Made by a program: the position numbers and the translations under genes. Below the pieces are notes generated by a model. The model ran no database searches and was not told the DNA's origin. It saw nothing but the letters and a program-made list of their open reading frames with translations. Positions 1 through 8,560 of a stretch of 55,185 bases of DNA are shown here, in pieces. Origin of the DNA: Belnapia arida. GTDB lineage: Bacteria > Pseudomonadota > Alphaproteobacteria > Acetobacterales > Acetobacteraceae. The DNA lies in contig NZ_JAETWB010000002.1 in assembly GCF_016773205.1 (NCBI RefSeq), positions 497,123 to 552,307 on the forward strand. The letters run 5' to 3'. The first letter of the stretch is position 1, and each line of letters starts with the position of its first letter.

Positions 1-1
1 T

Positions 2-892
2 GCCGCGCCGCCGGTGGTGGAGCATGGGACGCCGAAGGGCCCGGTCGAGGCCGTGCTGGACGAGGTGCCGGTGGTCGCGCCGGTGGTGAAGCCCGAGGTG
101 CCTGGGGTAATCGATCCCGTGATGCCGGCGGATGGCCCGGTCGTTGCCGCGCCGCCGGTGGTGGAGCATGGGACGCCGAAGGGCCCGGTCGAGGCCGTGC
201 TGGACGAGGTGCCGGTGGTCGGGCCGGTGGTGAAGCCCGAAGTGCTGGGGGTTGCCGATCCTGTGGTGCCGGCCGATGGCCTGGTCGTCGGCGCGCCGCC
301 GGTGGTGGAGCATGGGACGCCGAAGGGCCCGGTCGAGGCCGTGCTGGACGAGGTGCCGGTGGTCGGGCCGGTGGTGAAGCCCGAGGCGCCTGGGGTAATC
401 GATCCCGTGATGCCGGCGGATGGCCCGGTCGTTGCCGCGCCGCCGGTGGTGGAGCATGGGACGCCGAAGGGCCCGGTCGAGGCCGTGCTGGACGAGGTGC
501 CGGTGGTCGGGCCAGCAACGCCGTCCAGCATGCCGGCGGCCGATCGTGGCGGGCCCGCTGATACCCCAAGGTCGCCGGGCGCGATGCAGGAGGCCCCAAG
601 CAAGCCGGCCGCGGCGCCGGGCGTGGATCAGGCGGACAAGACTGGTTCCGTGGGGAACCAGGGGGAGGCGACGTCGGTTGAGCCCGAGGCGCCCAGCCAC
701 ACGGTGCTGACAGGGGCGGACAGCTTCAGCTTCAAGGATTCAGGAAGCGGTCCGGATGAGGTGATGCTGCCCACCGAGGCACATCACATCCTGCCGGAGC
801 CGGGAAACGAGTCTGGGCTGCTGGTTGACCCCGTGCCGTCCTACGAGATCCTGCCGGATCACCCGGTGCAGCCGGATTACCATCTCATCTGA
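2..892 (+). CDS. Repeat-rich Pro/Val protein, 5' end outside window
   Basis: The reading frame is open from base 2 and already inside a repeat, so the true start lies upstream; 296 residues are visible. Residues up to about 171 are near-identical 48-residue units, each with the core VVEHGTPKGPVEAVLDEVPV followed by a Val/Pro/Gly stretch and PADGPVVAAPP. The fourth unit breaks off and leads into a Pro/Ala/Ser linker and an acidic tail (GADSFSFKDSGSGPDE, ending PDYHLI). No enzyme domain or membrane segment is visible. Proline every few residues suggests an extended, non-globular chain, perhaps surface-exposed or a spacer. I do not recognise the family. The following gene, selO, is convergent, 24 bp away. 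Confidence 0.7.
   Translation, partial: AAPPVVEHGTPKGPVEAVLDEVPVVAPVVKPEVPGVIDPVMPADGPVVAAPPVVEHGTPKGPVEAVLDEVPVVGPVVKPEVLGVADPVVPADGLVVGAPPVVEHGTPKGPVEAVLDEVPVVGPVVKPEAPGVIDPVMPADGPVVAAPPVVEHGTPKGPVEAVLDEVPVVGPATPSSMPAADRGGPADTPRSPGAMQEAPSKPAAAPGVDQADKTGSVGNQGEATSVEPEAPSHTVLTGADSFSFKDSGSGPDEVMLPTEAHHILPEPGNESGLLVDPVPSYEILPDHPVQPDYHLI
14..514 (+). repeat. 144-bp in-frame tandem repeat, 3.5 copies
   Basis: Copies begin at 14, 158, 302 and 446 (exact 144-base spacing), and the array continues leftwards past the window edge. The fourth copy is intact only for about 23 codons. Copies differ at a few bases that change residues (GPVV/APVV, VPG/VLG/APG, IDPVM/ADPVV). First and third copies share variants, which suggests expansion by unequal exchange of a two-unit block. 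Confidence 0.9.
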
Positions 893-916
893 GGCATAGC
901 CGCGCCGGAGTGGGGC

Positions 917-2395
917 TCAGGTGCCGCAGAAGGTCTGCAGCACCCGCTGCTCCGGCTCGGGCGGGGCGGCGTAGCGGGCGTGGTGGGGCTGGTCCTCGAA
1001 GGGACGGGCGAGGACGGACAGCAACTCGTCGAAGGGGCCGAAATCCTCGCGCTCGGTGGCGGCGGCGAGGGCGGCCTCAACCATATGGTTGCGCGGGATG
1101 AAGGCCGGGTTGACGGCGCGCATGGCGGCGGCACGAGCGGTGGGGGCGAGGTCTTCCGAGGCGAGCCGGGCGCGCCATTGCGCGGCCCAGGGGGCGTAGC
1201 CGCCGGTGGTGGCGAAGAGGGCCGCGAGGTCGGCATCGGCGGCGGGGTCGGCGGCGGCCTCGCAAAGCAGGCGGAAGGTCTGGGTGAAGTCGGCGCCGGC
1301 CTCCTGCATCGCGCCAAGCAGGGCGGCGATGAGGGCGGCATCCTCCTCGCGCGCCGTGGCGAGGCCGAGCTTGCGGCGCATCCCATCGAGCCAGGCGGCC
1401 TGGAACTGCGTGACGAAGCCGGTGAGCGACTCCTGGGCCAGCTCGACGGCCTTCTGCTCGTCATCGGCGAGGAGAGGGAGGAGGGCTTCGGCCAGGCGGG
1501 CCAGGTTCCACTGCAGGATGCGCGGCTGGTTGCCGTAGGCATAGCGGCCGGCATGGTCGATGGAGCTGAAGACGGTCGAAGGGTCGTAGTGATCCATGAA
1601 GGCGCAGGGGCCGTAGTCGATCGTCTCGCCGGAGACGGTGGTGTTGTCGGTGTTCATCACGCCGTGGATGAAGCCGACCAGCATCCATTGCGCGACGAGC
1701 CGCGCCTGGCGGGCGATGACGCCCTTGAGCAGGGCGCGGTAGGGCGCCTCGGCGGCGGCGGCTTCCGGGTAGTGGCGGGCGATGACGTGGTCGGCGAGGA
1801 GGCGGATGGCGTCCGCATCGCTGCGGGCGGCGAAGAACTGGAAGGTGCCGACGCGGATATGGCTGGCGGCGACGCGGGTCAGCACCGCACCGGGCAGCGC
1901 CGTCTCGCGGAAGACCTGGTCGCCGGTCAGCACCGCGGCGAGCGACCGGGTGGTCGGGATGCCGAGGGCGAACATCGCCTCGCTGATGATGTATTCGCGC
2001 AGCACCGGGCCGATGGCGGCGCGGCCGTCGCCGCCGCGGGAGAAGGGTGTGCGGCCCGAGCCCTTCAATTGCAGGTCGCGGCGCTGGCCGTCGCGGCCGA
2101 CCACCTCGCCGAGCAGGATGGCCCGGCCATCGCCGAGCTGCGGGTTGAAATGGCCGAACTGGTGGCCGGCATAGGCTTCGGCGATGAAGGCGGCGCCCTC
2201 CGCGACGCGGTTGCCGGCGAGGATCTCGACGCCCTCGGGGCTGGCCAGCGCCGCCGGATCGAGGCCGAGATCCGCGCAGAGCGGCAGGTTCAGCTTCACC
2301 AGTCGTGGGGCGCTGACCGGCTGGGGCGCCATGCGGACGAAGAAGCGCTCGGGAAGCCGGGCGTAGCTCGTATCGAAGGGGATCTGGACGGGCAT
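917..2395 (-). CDS. selO: Protein adenylyltransferase SelO (YdiU family)
   Basis: A pseudokinase-fold enzyme that transfers AMP from ATP to Ser/Thr/Tyr hydroxyls of target proteins and is linked to redox stress in characterised members. The 492 residues match family length. Visible family blocks are [11 protein letters not shown] near the start, the [20 protein letters not shown] nucleotide region, and GVMNTDN and DYGPCAFMD, carrying the catalytic and metal-binding Asp residues. The protein ends FCGT, so a Cys sits third from the C-terminus, where eukaryotic SelO carries selenocysteine. The start at 2395 gives the standard [16 protein letters not shown] opening. It is convergent with the repeat protein and 80 bp downstream of the NYN gene on the same strand. 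Confidence 0.95.
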   Translation of the reverse strand: MPVQIPFDTSYARLPERFFVRMAPQPVSAPRLVKLNLPLCADLGLDPAALASPEGVEILAGNRVAEGAAFIAEAYAGHQFGHFNPQLGDGRAILLGEVVGRDGQRRDLQLKGSGRTPFSRGGDGRAAIGPVLREYIISEAMFALGIPTTRSLAAVLTGDQVFRETALPGAVLTRVAASHIRVGTFQFFAARSDADAIRLLADHVIARHYPEAAAAEAPYRALLKGVIARQARLVAQWMLVGFIHGVMNTDNTTVSGETIDYGPCAFMDHYDPSTVFSSIDHAGRYAYGNQPRILQWNLARLAEALLPLLADDEQKAVELAQESLTGFVTQFQAAWLDGMRRKLGLATAREEDAALIAALLGAMQEAGADFTQTFRLLCEAAADPAADADLAALFATTGGYAPWAAQWRARLASEDLAPTARAAAMRAVNPAFIPRNHMVEAALAAATEREDFGPFDELLSVLARPFEDQPHHARYAAPPEPEQRVLQTFCGT

Positions 2396-2475
2396 GGGGG
2401 GTTCCTCGGCGCGTCGCGCGGCGCGCCTCTGCCGGTAGTGCCTCGTTCAACGCCCCCGGGAGCCAGGGTTCCGGG

Positions 2476-3444
2476 CTAGGGCTCCTCGGGCGCGCGCGGG
2501 GCGTCGGGCAGGGGGACGAGGTCGGGCTGCTGGAGCGAGGGCAGGGCGTGGCGGCGCGGGTCGTAGAGCCAGCCGCCGCCGGGGCCGGATTCCAGCACCA
2601 GGTCCTCGGCGCCCTCGATCAGCCGGGCGAGCGTGCCGGCGCCGCCGAAGCGGCTGCGGCGGACCCAGCCGCCAAGCTCCAGATGGATGCGCTTGCCGAG
2701 CGCCGGCAGGTGGAGCGGCACCTCGGCGGCCGCGACCAGGCGGCGCAGGGTGGCGAGGATGGCGGCGCGCTGGGCGGCGGGCTCCACCGGGTCGCCAGTG
2801 GGGTCGCTACTGGGGTCGCTATTGGGGTCGCCGGAGGGGACAGGCGGCTCGGTCTCGGCGGGGATGGTGATCTCGGCGAAATCGCCCAAGGGGATCACCT
2901 GGTCGGCGGCGGCGCGGAGGGCGGCGGCGGCGCTGTCCGGGGCGATCACCATGATGCGGCGGTCGTGCTCGCGCAGCCGGTGCAGCAGCGGGGTGAAGTC
3001 GCTGTCGCCGGAGAGGATCAGCATCTCCTCGAAGCGCGTCGGGTGGCCGAGCGCCTCGTGGATGTCGAGCGCCATGACGATGTCGGCGGCGTTCTTCAGC
3101 CGGGCGAGGCGGGGGCAGTCCACTACGGTGAAGCCGGCGCGGACGAAATCGGCGCGGAAGCGGCTGTAATAGAGGCGGGGCTGGCCGAGCCAGCCGGCCA
3201 GCTCGCCATTCGGCTCCGGCTCGGTCCAGCCAGCCGGGTTCAGGTAGCAGCGGCGGACCAGCAGGCGGCGGGGGCCGCCTGGGGCGCTCTCGGCGAGCCA
3301 GGCGAGCCAGCGGGTGGGGTGGGAGGCGAAATTCCAGGCGGCCCATTCGTCGATGGCGGCGAGGCCGGCGAAGACATTGTCGAAATCGAGGTAGAGCGCC
3401 GCCCGGCGCGGTTCCGTCACTGGCGTTTCCTGTTCGTTAGGCAT
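2476..3444 (-). CDS. NYN-domain RNase-like protein with C-terminal LOTUS/OST-HTH domain
   Basis: The 322-residue product opens with a NYN (PIN-like, LabA/DUF88) nuclease domain. Visible elements are ALYLDFDNVFAGL (first acidic pair), ADIVMALDIHEAL (middle Asp) and LILSGDSDFTPLLHRLREH (third acidic cluster), the usual metal-binding Asp set of an RNA-cleaving fold. After a Ser/Asp/Pro linker (SGDPNSDPSSDPTGDP), the last ~80 residues (LRRLVAAAEVPLHLPALGKRI... LVLESGPGGGWLYDP) fit an OST-HTH/LOTUS RNA-binding domain. I chose ATG 3444 because the domain starts about 15 residues later; an in-frame ATG at 3516 would add 24 unconserved residues. It is divergent from thrS (107 bp). The RNA target is unknown. 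Confidence 0.85.
   Translation of the reverse strand: MPNEQETPVTEPRRAALYLDFDNVFAGLAAIDEWAAWNFASHPTRWLAWLAESAPGGPRRLLVRRCYLNPAGWTEPEPNGELAGWLGQPRLYYSRFRADFVRAGFTVVDCPRLARLKNAADIVMALDIHEALGHPTRFEEMLILSGDSDFTPLLHRLREHDRRIMVIAPDSAAAALRAAADQVIPLGDFAEITIPAETEPPVPSGDPNSDPSSDPTGDPVEPAAQRAAILATLRRLVAAAEVPLHLPALGKRIHLELGGWVRRSRFGGAGTLARLIEGAEDLVLESGPGGGWLYDPRRHALPSLQQPDLVPLPDAPRAPEEP
2788..2835 (-). repeat. Four 12-bp repeats coding a (S/T)(G/S)DP linker
   Basis: Four tandem 12-base units (2788, 2800, 2812, 2824) of the form sGGGTCGCyryy on the plus strand encode SGDP-NSDP-SSDP-TGDP on the minus strand. They form the flexible linker between the NYN and LOTUS domains. Such units can change copy number by slippage, altering linker length in steps of four residues. 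Confidence 0.8.
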
Positions 3445-3551
3445 GGCCGCAATAAATGGGAGGCGTGCGGTAGCGGACAAGCTCGGCGCTTGACGCGGGT
3501 GGGGCCTGCCGCCCATGGTCCGGCCCCTTTCCTGAAGGACTAGCCAGAGCC

Positions 3552-5510
3552 ATGCCTGCGATCACCCTGCCCGACGGTTCCGTCCGCGCCTTCGATGGGC
3601 CGGTGACGGGGACTACCGTGGCGGCGGCGATCGGGCCGGGTCTCGCCAAGGCGGCGCTGGCCATGCAGGTCGATGGCGTGACGCGCGACCTGGCGATGCC
3701 GATCGAGCATGATGCGAGCCTGCGCTTCATCACGCGGCGCGACCCGGAGGCGCTGGAGATGATCCGGCACGACGCGGCGCATGTGCTGGCCGAGGCCGTG
3801 CAGGCGCTCTACCCGGGCACGCAGGTGACGATCGGGCCCTCCATCGAGAACGGCTTCTACTACGACTTCGCCCGCAACGAGCCCTTCACGCCGGAGGATT
3901 TCGGCGCGATCGAGGCGAAGATGCGCGAGATCGTGGCGCGCAACGCGGCCTTCGTGCGCTCCGTCATGCCGCGGGATGAGGCGATCGCCTTCTTCGAGGC
4001 CCGCGGCGAGAAGTACAAGGCGCAGCTCATCCGCGACCTGCCGGAGACGGAGGAGATCAGCCTCTACTCCCAGGGCGACTGGATCGACCTCTGCCGCGGG
4101 CCGCATATGCGGGGCACGGGGGATGTCGGCACCGCCTTCAAGCTGATGAAGGTGGCCGGGGCCTATTGGCGGGGCGACCACCGCAACGCCATGCTGAGCC
4201 GCATCTACGGTACGGCCTGGCGCGACCAGAAGGAGCTGGACGCCTATCTCCACCAGCTGGAGGAGGCGGAGAAGCGCGACCACCGCAAGATCGGCCGCGA
4301 GATGCACCTCTTCCACCTTCAGGAGGAGGCGACGGGGAGCATCTTCTGGCACCCCAAGGGGTGGAAGCTCTACCGGACGCTCGAGGACTACATGCGGCGC
4401 CGGCTGGATGCGACGGCCTACCAGGAGGTGCGGACGCCGCAGCTGCTCGACCGGAAGCTCTGGGAGGCCTCGGGGCATTGGGAGAAATTCCGCGAGGCGA
4501 TGTTCATCGCGCGCGTCGAGGATGAGTCGGAGAAGGACCGTGTCCTCGCCCTGAAGCCGATGAACTGCCCCTGCCATGTGCAGATCTTCAACCAGGGGCT
4601 TCGCAGCTACCGGGAGTTGCCGCTGCGCATGGCGGAGTTCGGCGCCTGCCACCGGTATGAGCCGTCAGGGGCGCTGCATGGAATCATGCGGGTGCGCGCC
4701 TTCACCCAGGACGACGCGCACATCTTCTGCACCGAGGAGCAGATCGCGGCGGAGACGGTGGAGTTCGTGGCGCTGCTCTCCTCCATCTACCGGGACCTCG
4801 GCTTCGAGGAATTCCGGGTGAAGTTCAGCGACCGGCCGGCGATGCGTGCGGGGACGGACGCGGTGTGGGACCAGGCGGAGGGGGCGCTGCGCGAGGCCTG
4901 CCGGACGGCGGGCGTCGAGTACACGCTCAATCCGGGCGAGGGGGCCTTCTACGGGCCGAAGCTGGAATTCGTCCTGCGCGATGCGATCGGGCGGGACTGG
5001 CAGTGCGGCACGCTCCAGGTGGATTTCGTCCTGCCGGAACGGCTTGGGGCCGAGTATGTGGCGGAGGACGGGTCGCGGAAGCGCCCGGTGATGCTGCACC
5101 GCGCTATCCTTGGGTCCTTCGAGCGGTTCATCGGCATCCTGATCGAGCAGCATGCCGGGCGGTTCCCGCTCTGGCTGGCGCCGGTGCAGGTGGTGGTGAC
5201 GACCATCGTCTCCGATGCCGACGACTATGCGCGGGAGGCGGCAGCCGCTTTGGCCAAGGCCGGACTGCGCGTTGACCTTGATCTGCGGAACGAGAAGATC
5301 AACCGCAAGGTTGTCGACCACATCGAGCAGCGGGTGCCGGTGCTGGCCGTGGTCGGCCGGCGCGAGGCGGAGGAGCGGACGCTGGTGCTGCGCCGCCTCC
5401 CAGGCCGTGAACAGCAGGCGGTGCCGCTGGAGGAGGCGGTTCGCCTGCTGAGCGCCGAGGCATTGCCGCCGGATCGTGCAGAGGCCGCGCCGATGGTTGC
5501 AGCGGCGTGA
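3552..5510 (+). CDS. thrS: Threonyl-tRNA synthetase
   Basis: Charges tRNA-Thr with threonine in the cytoplasm. The 652 residues are the usual bacterial length. Order: TGS domain (about 1-62), editing domain with HDAAH at 73-77, class II catalytic core and C-terminal anticodon-binding domain (about 540-640). The zinc ligands that hold threonine appear as Cys339 (MNCPCH), His390 (DDAHIFC) and His516 (VMLHRA). Motif 2 ([18 protein letters not shown]) and motif 3 ([11 protein letters not shown]) are clear. infC starts 53 bp downstream on the same strand, the common thrS-infC arrangement, so the two are probably co-transcribed. A TTGACG hexamer at 3490 is a possible -35, but I find no convincing -10. 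Confidence 0.98.
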   Translation: MPAITLPDGSVRAFDGPVTGTTVAAAIGPGLAKAALAMQVDGVTRDLAMPIEHDASLRFITRRDPEALEMIRHDAAHVLAEAVQALYPGTQVTIGPSIENGFYYDFARNEPFTPEDFGAIEAKMREIVARNAAFVRSVMPRDEAIAFFEARGEKYKAQLIRDLPETEEISLYSQGDWIDLCRGPHMRGTGDVGTAFKLMKVAGAYWRGDHRNAMLSRIYGTAWRDQKELDAYLHQLEEAEKRDHRKIGREMHLFHLQEEATGSIFWHPKGWKLYRTLEDYMRRRLDATAYQEVRTPQLLDRKLWEASGHWEKFREAMFIARVEDESEKDRVLALKPMNCPCHVQIFNQGLRSYRELPLRMAEFGACHRYEPSGALHGIMRVRAFTQDDAHIFCTEEQIAAETVEFVALLSSIYRDLGFEEFRVKFSDRPAMRAGTDAVWDQAEGALREACRTAGVEYTLNPGEGAFYGPKLEFVLRDAIGRDWQCGTLQVDFVLPERLGAEYVAEDGSRKRPVMLHRAILGSFERFIGILIEQHAGRFPLWLAPVQVVVTTIVSDADDYAREAAAALAKAGLRVDLDLRNEKINRKVVDHIEQRVPVLAVVGRREAEERTLVLRRLPGREQQAVPLEEAVRLLSAEALPPDRAEAAPMVAAA

Positions 5511-5563
5511 GGCAAGCCCCATAAAGTAACGCTCTACCCCTTTTACTACGACAGGAGACGACC

Positions 5564-6103
5564 ATAGCCAGAGGCCCCGTTTCGAATCAGCCGCCGACGC
5601 GCGACGGCCCGCGCGTCAACGAGGATATTCGCGTCCCCCAGGTGCGGCTCATCGACCAGGAAGGCGAGATGATCGGCGTCATGTCCGCGCGCGATGCGCT
5701 GCTGCGGGCCTATGACGCGGGGCTCGATCTGCTCGAGATCAGCCCCAATGCCGTGCCGCCGGTGTGCAAGATCACCGACTACGGCAAGTTCAAATACGAG
5801 CAGCAGAAGAAGGCGAACGAAGCCCGCAAGCGGCAGAAAGTCGTCGAGATCAAGGAAGTCAAGGTCCGCCCGAACATTGATGACCATGACTACGAGGTCA
5901 AGATGCGCCAGATGAAGAGCTTCATCGGCGAGGGCGACAAGGTGAAGGTCACGCTCCGCTTCCGCGGCCGCGAGATGGCGCACCAGGACCTCGGCATCAA
6001 GGTATTGGAGCGGATCCGGATCGAGCTTGGCGAGACCATCAAGGTCGAGCAGATGCCCCGGCTGGAGAACCGCCAGATGATTATGGTGCTGGCACCGAAG
6101 TAA
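5564..6103 (+). CDS. infC: Translation initiation factor IF-3, AUA start
   Basis: IF-3 binds the 30S subunit, blocks premature joining of 50S and rejects non-standard start codons. The 179-residue product has the N-domain ([20 protein letters not shown]), the Lys-rich linker ([16 protein letters not shown]) and the C-domain ([33 protein letters not shown]). The frame from the upstream stop (TAA 5522-5524) to codon 5642 contains no ATG, GTG or TTG. ATA at 5564 sits 6 bases after AGGAG (5553-5557) and yields the expected N-terminus [20 protein letters not shown]. Starting at GTG 5642 would delete the conserved first strand. An AUA/AUU start is the known basis of IF-3 autoregulation. Confidence 0.95.
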   Translation: MARGPVSNQPPTRDGPRVNEDIRVPQVRLIDQEGEMIGVMSARDALLRAYDAGLDLLEISPNAVPPVCKITDYGKFKYEQQKKANEARKRQKVVEIKEVKVRPNIDDHDYEVKMRQMKSFIGEGDKVKVTLRFRGREMAHQDLGIKVLERIRIELGETIKVEQMPRLENRQMIMVLAPK

Positions 6104-6205
6104 CCCGAGGCTTGCCCCGAGGCTTGACTATGGGGGTGTGAGGCCTTACGGCTCCTGCCCTCGGGTCGCCCCGAACCAGACGGTCCCCTGCCACGCAGGG
6201 GGCTC

Positions 6206-6246
6206 CGCCGCTCCGCGAAGGCTCGCGCAGCGGCGCGTTCTGTTTT
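6206..6246 (+). terminator. Probable intrinsic terminator after infC
   Basis: CGCCGCT (6206-6212) pairs with AGCGGCG (6229-6235). An inner CGCG/CGCG stem (6214-6217 with 6224-6227) closes an AAGGCT loop, and TTCTGTTTT follows at 6238-6246, unusual for this GC-rich DNA. A second perfect hairpin, CCCCTGC-CAC-GCAGGGG, lies just upstream at 6185-6201. Position between infC and ffh fits termination of the thrS-infC transcript. If the ffh promoter lies upstream of it (a TTGACT occurs at 6124), it could instead attenuate ffh. Confidence 0.6.
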
Positions 6247-6272
6247 GGGCGGGCCGGATGTAAAGGGTGACC

Positions 6273-7670
6273 ATGTTCGAGGCATTGTCCGGCAAGCTGA
6301 ACGGGGTCTTCGACCGGCTGCGCCGCCGCGGCGCGCTGACCGAGGCCGACGTGAACGAGGCGCTGCGTGAGGTGCGCGTGGCGTTGCTGGAGGCGGATGT
6401 CGCCTTGCCGGTGGTGAAGGACCTCGTCACCAGGGTCCGCGAGCGGGCGGTCGGCGTCGAGGTGCTGCGGAGCGTCTCGCCGGCCCAGCAGGTCATCAAG
6501 ATCGTCAACGACGCGCTGGTCGAGGCGTTGGGCGGCGGCGAGGGGGATAACGGGGCGCGGGGGCTCGACCTCAATGCGCCGTCGCCGGTGCCGATCCTGA
6601 TGGTCGGGCTTCAGGGCTCGGGCAAGACCACGACCTCGGGCAAGATCGCGCTGCGGCTGAAGAACCGCGAGAAGAAGAAGGTGCTGCTCGCCTCGCTCGA
6701 CGTGCACCGGCCGGCGGCGCAGCTGCAGCTGGAGACGCTGGCGAAGCAGGTAGGCGTCGTATCCCTGCCGATCGTGGCGGGAGAGACGCCGTTGCAGATC
6801 GCGGCGCGCGCCATGGATCTCGGGCGGCGCGAGCTGTTCGACGTGGTGGTGCTCGATACCGCGGGGCGGCTCGCCATCGACGAGGCGTTGATGGACGAGG
6901 TGGCGCAGGTCAAGGCGGCGACGCGGCCGCACGAGACGCTGCTCGTCGTCGATGCGATGACCGGCCAGGATGCCGTCAACACGGCGCGAGCCTTCCAGGA
7001 GAAGGTGGGCGTCAGCGGCATCGTCATGACGCGGATCGACGGCGATGCGCGCGGCGGCGCGGCGCTGTCGATGCGGGCGGTGACGGGTGCGCCGATCAAG
7101 CTGCTGGGCGCGGGCGAGAAGCTCGACGCGCTTGAGGATTTCCACCCGGACCGCATCGCCGGGCGCATCCTCGGCATGGGCGACATCGTCTCGCTCGTCG
7201 AGCGGGCGGCGGAGACCATCGACCAGGCGGAAGCCGAGAAGATGGCGGCCCGGATGCAAAAGGGCCAGTTCAACCTGGAAGACTACGCCAATCAGCTGAA
7301 GCAGATCGGCAAGATGGGCTCGCTCTCCGGCATCCTCGGCATGCTGCCTGGCGTCGGCAAGATGAAGCAGCAAATCGAGGGCGCCAATCTCGACCAGACC
7401 ATCCTCAAGCGGCAGGCCGCCATCATCGGCAGCATGACGCCGAAGGAACGGCGGGCGCCCGACATCATCAAGGCCTCGCGCAAGCGGCGGATCGCCGCCG
7501 GCAGCGGCGCCTCGGTGCAGGAGGTCAACCGCCTCCTCAAGCAGTTCGACGAGATGTCCGCGATGATGAAGCGGATGAACAAGCTCGGCCAGAAGGGGCT
7601 GATGCGGGGTGGCCTCGGCGCCCTGCTCCCCAAGGGGATGAACCTCCCCGGTGGCCGGAAGCCTTTCTAG
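6273..7670 (+). CDS. ffh: Signal recognition particle GTPase Ffh
   Basis: The protein part of the signal recognition particle: it binds signal sequences through its M domain and delivers ribosomes to FtsY at the inner membrane. 465 residues: N domain (1-85), G domain with the P-loop GLQGSGKTT at 112-119, DTAGR and TRIDGDARGGAAL, then a Met-rich M domain (MLPGVGKMKQQ... MSAMMKRMNKLGQKG). ATG 6273 gives the usual MFEALSGKLNG; a GTG six bases upstream is also in frame. First gene of the ffh-rpsP-rimM-trmD-rplS operon; rpsP follows after 27 bp. Confidence 0.98.
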   Translation: MFEALSGKLNGVFDRLRRRGALTEADVNEALREVRVALLEADVALPVVKDLVTRVRERAVGVEVLRSVSPAQQVIKIVNDALVEALGGGEGDNGARGLDLNAPSPVPILMVGLQGSGKTTTSGKIALRLKNREKKKVLLASLDVHRPAAQLQLETLAKQVGVVSLPIVAGETPLQIAARAMDLGRRELFDVVVLDTAGRLAIDEALMDEVAQVKAATRPHETLLVVDAMTGQDAVNTARAFQEKVGVSGIVMTRIDGDARGGAALSMRAVTGAPIKLLGAGEKLDALEDFHPDRIAGRILGMGDIVSLVERAAETIDQAEAEKMAARMQKGQFNLEDYANQLKQIGKMGSLSGILGMLPGVGKMKQQIEGANLDQTILKRQAAIIGSMTPKERRAPDIIKASRKRRIAAGSGASVQEVNRLLKQFDEMSAMMKRMNKLGQKGLMRGGLGALLPKGMNLPGGRKPF

Positions 7671-7697
7671 AACCCAGTACGGAGTAGAACCAGGACC

Positions 7698-8030
7698 ATG
7701 GGTCTCAAGATTCGCCTTGCCCGCGCCGGCGCCAAGAAGCGCCCCTACTACCACATCGTGGTGGCCGACAGCCGCAGCCCGCGCGACGGCCGCTTCATCG
7801 AGAAGGTCGGCAGCTACAACCCGATGCTGCCCTCCGACCATGCCGACCGCATCCGCCTCGAGGATGAGCGGATCAAGCATTGGCTGGGCGAAGGGGCGGT
7901 GGCCACCGACCGCGTGGCGAAGTTCCTCGGCAAGGCCGACCTGGCCCCGATGCCGGTGTTCAGCGAGCAGCCGAAGCAGTCCGCGCCGAAGAAGAAGGCG
8001 CAGGAGCGCGCCGCCGCGGCGGCGGGCTGA
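7698..8030 (+). CDS. rpsP: 30S ribosomal protein bS16
   Basis: Small-subunit protein that binds 16S rRNA and aids 30S assembly. 110 residues. It begins [20 protein letters not shown] and has the conserved [16 protein letters not shown] block and the [14 protein letters not shown] helix. The last ~25 residues are a Lys/Ala-rich tail ([15 protein letters not shown]), typical of alphaproteobacterial versions. It lies 27 bp after ffh and 17 bp before rimM. Confidence 0.98.
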   Translation: MGLKIRLARAGAKKRPYYHIVVADSRSPRDGRFIEKVGSYNPMLPSDHADRIRLEDERIKHWLGEGAVATDRVAKFLGKADLAPMPVFSEQPKQSAPKKKAQERAAAAAG

Positions 8031-8047
8031 GCCAAGGGGGCTGAGCG

Positions 8048-8560
8048 GTGGCCGGCAAGCGCATCCTGGTGGGCGAGATCGGCAGGCCGCACGGTGTGCG
8101 CGGCCTGGTGAAGCTGCGCAGCTTCACCGCCGACCCCACCGCGATTGCCGGCTATGGGCCGTTGACGGATGAGGCGGGGATGCGGCGCTTCGGCATCACG
8201 CTGCTGGCCGAGGGGCTGGCACGGGTCGAGGGCGTCGCCGACCGGGATGCCGCCGCGCGGCTGACCGGGACCCTGCTTTATGCCGAACGCGACCGGCTGC
8301 CGCCGCCGGAGGAGGAGGAATACTACCTCGCCGACCTGATCGGCCTCCGGGCCGAGACGGAGGCGGGGGAGAGCCTCGGTGCCGTCCGCGCGGTGGAGGA
8401 CCACGGCGCGGGGGCCTTCCTGGTGCTGGAGGGGCCGCCGGAGCGGATGGTGCCCTTCACCCGGGCGGTGGTGCCGGTGATCGACTTGGCGGGCGGGCGC
8501 GTCGTCGTCGTGCTGCCGGATGAGGTCGTGGTGCCGCCGGGTGCGGAGGATGCTGCGTGA
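8048..8560 (+). CDS. rimM: Ribosome maturation factor RimM
   Basis: Assists late maturation of the 30S head and 16S rRNA processing and works with ribosomal protein S19. 170 residues with the N-terminal RimM fold ([20 protein letters not shown]) and a C-terminal PRC-barrel ([14 protein letters not shown]... [19 protein letters not shown]). GTG 8048 is the only sensible start and follows rpsP by 17 bp. Its TGA overlaps the GTG of trmD by four bases (GTGA), indicating translational coupling. Confidence 0.96.
   Translation: MAGKRILVGEIGRPHGVRGLVKLRSFTADPTAIAGYGPLTDEAGMRRFGITLLAEGLARVEGVADRDAAARLTGTLLYAERDRLPPPEEEEYYLADLIGLRAETEAGESLGAVRAVEDHGAGAFLVLEGPPERMVPFTRAVVPVIDLAGGRVVVVLPDEVVVPPGAEDAA

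Noticed and set aside
14-514. The left-edge repeats as a CRISPR array or noncoding satellite
   Set aside because: Units are 144 bp, contiguous without spacers, and in frame with substitutions that keep the reading frame, so they are coding repeats.
980-2479. 499-codon plus-strand frame opposite selO
   Set aside because: Composition shadow of selO; low-complexity Gly/Glu/Ala translation with no family features, while the minus strand encodes an intact SelO.
5642-6103. infC starting at GTG 5642
   Set aside because: Would lose the conserved N-terminal segment ([10 protein letters not shown]) and has no ribosome-binding site; the ATA at 5564 has one at correct spacing.
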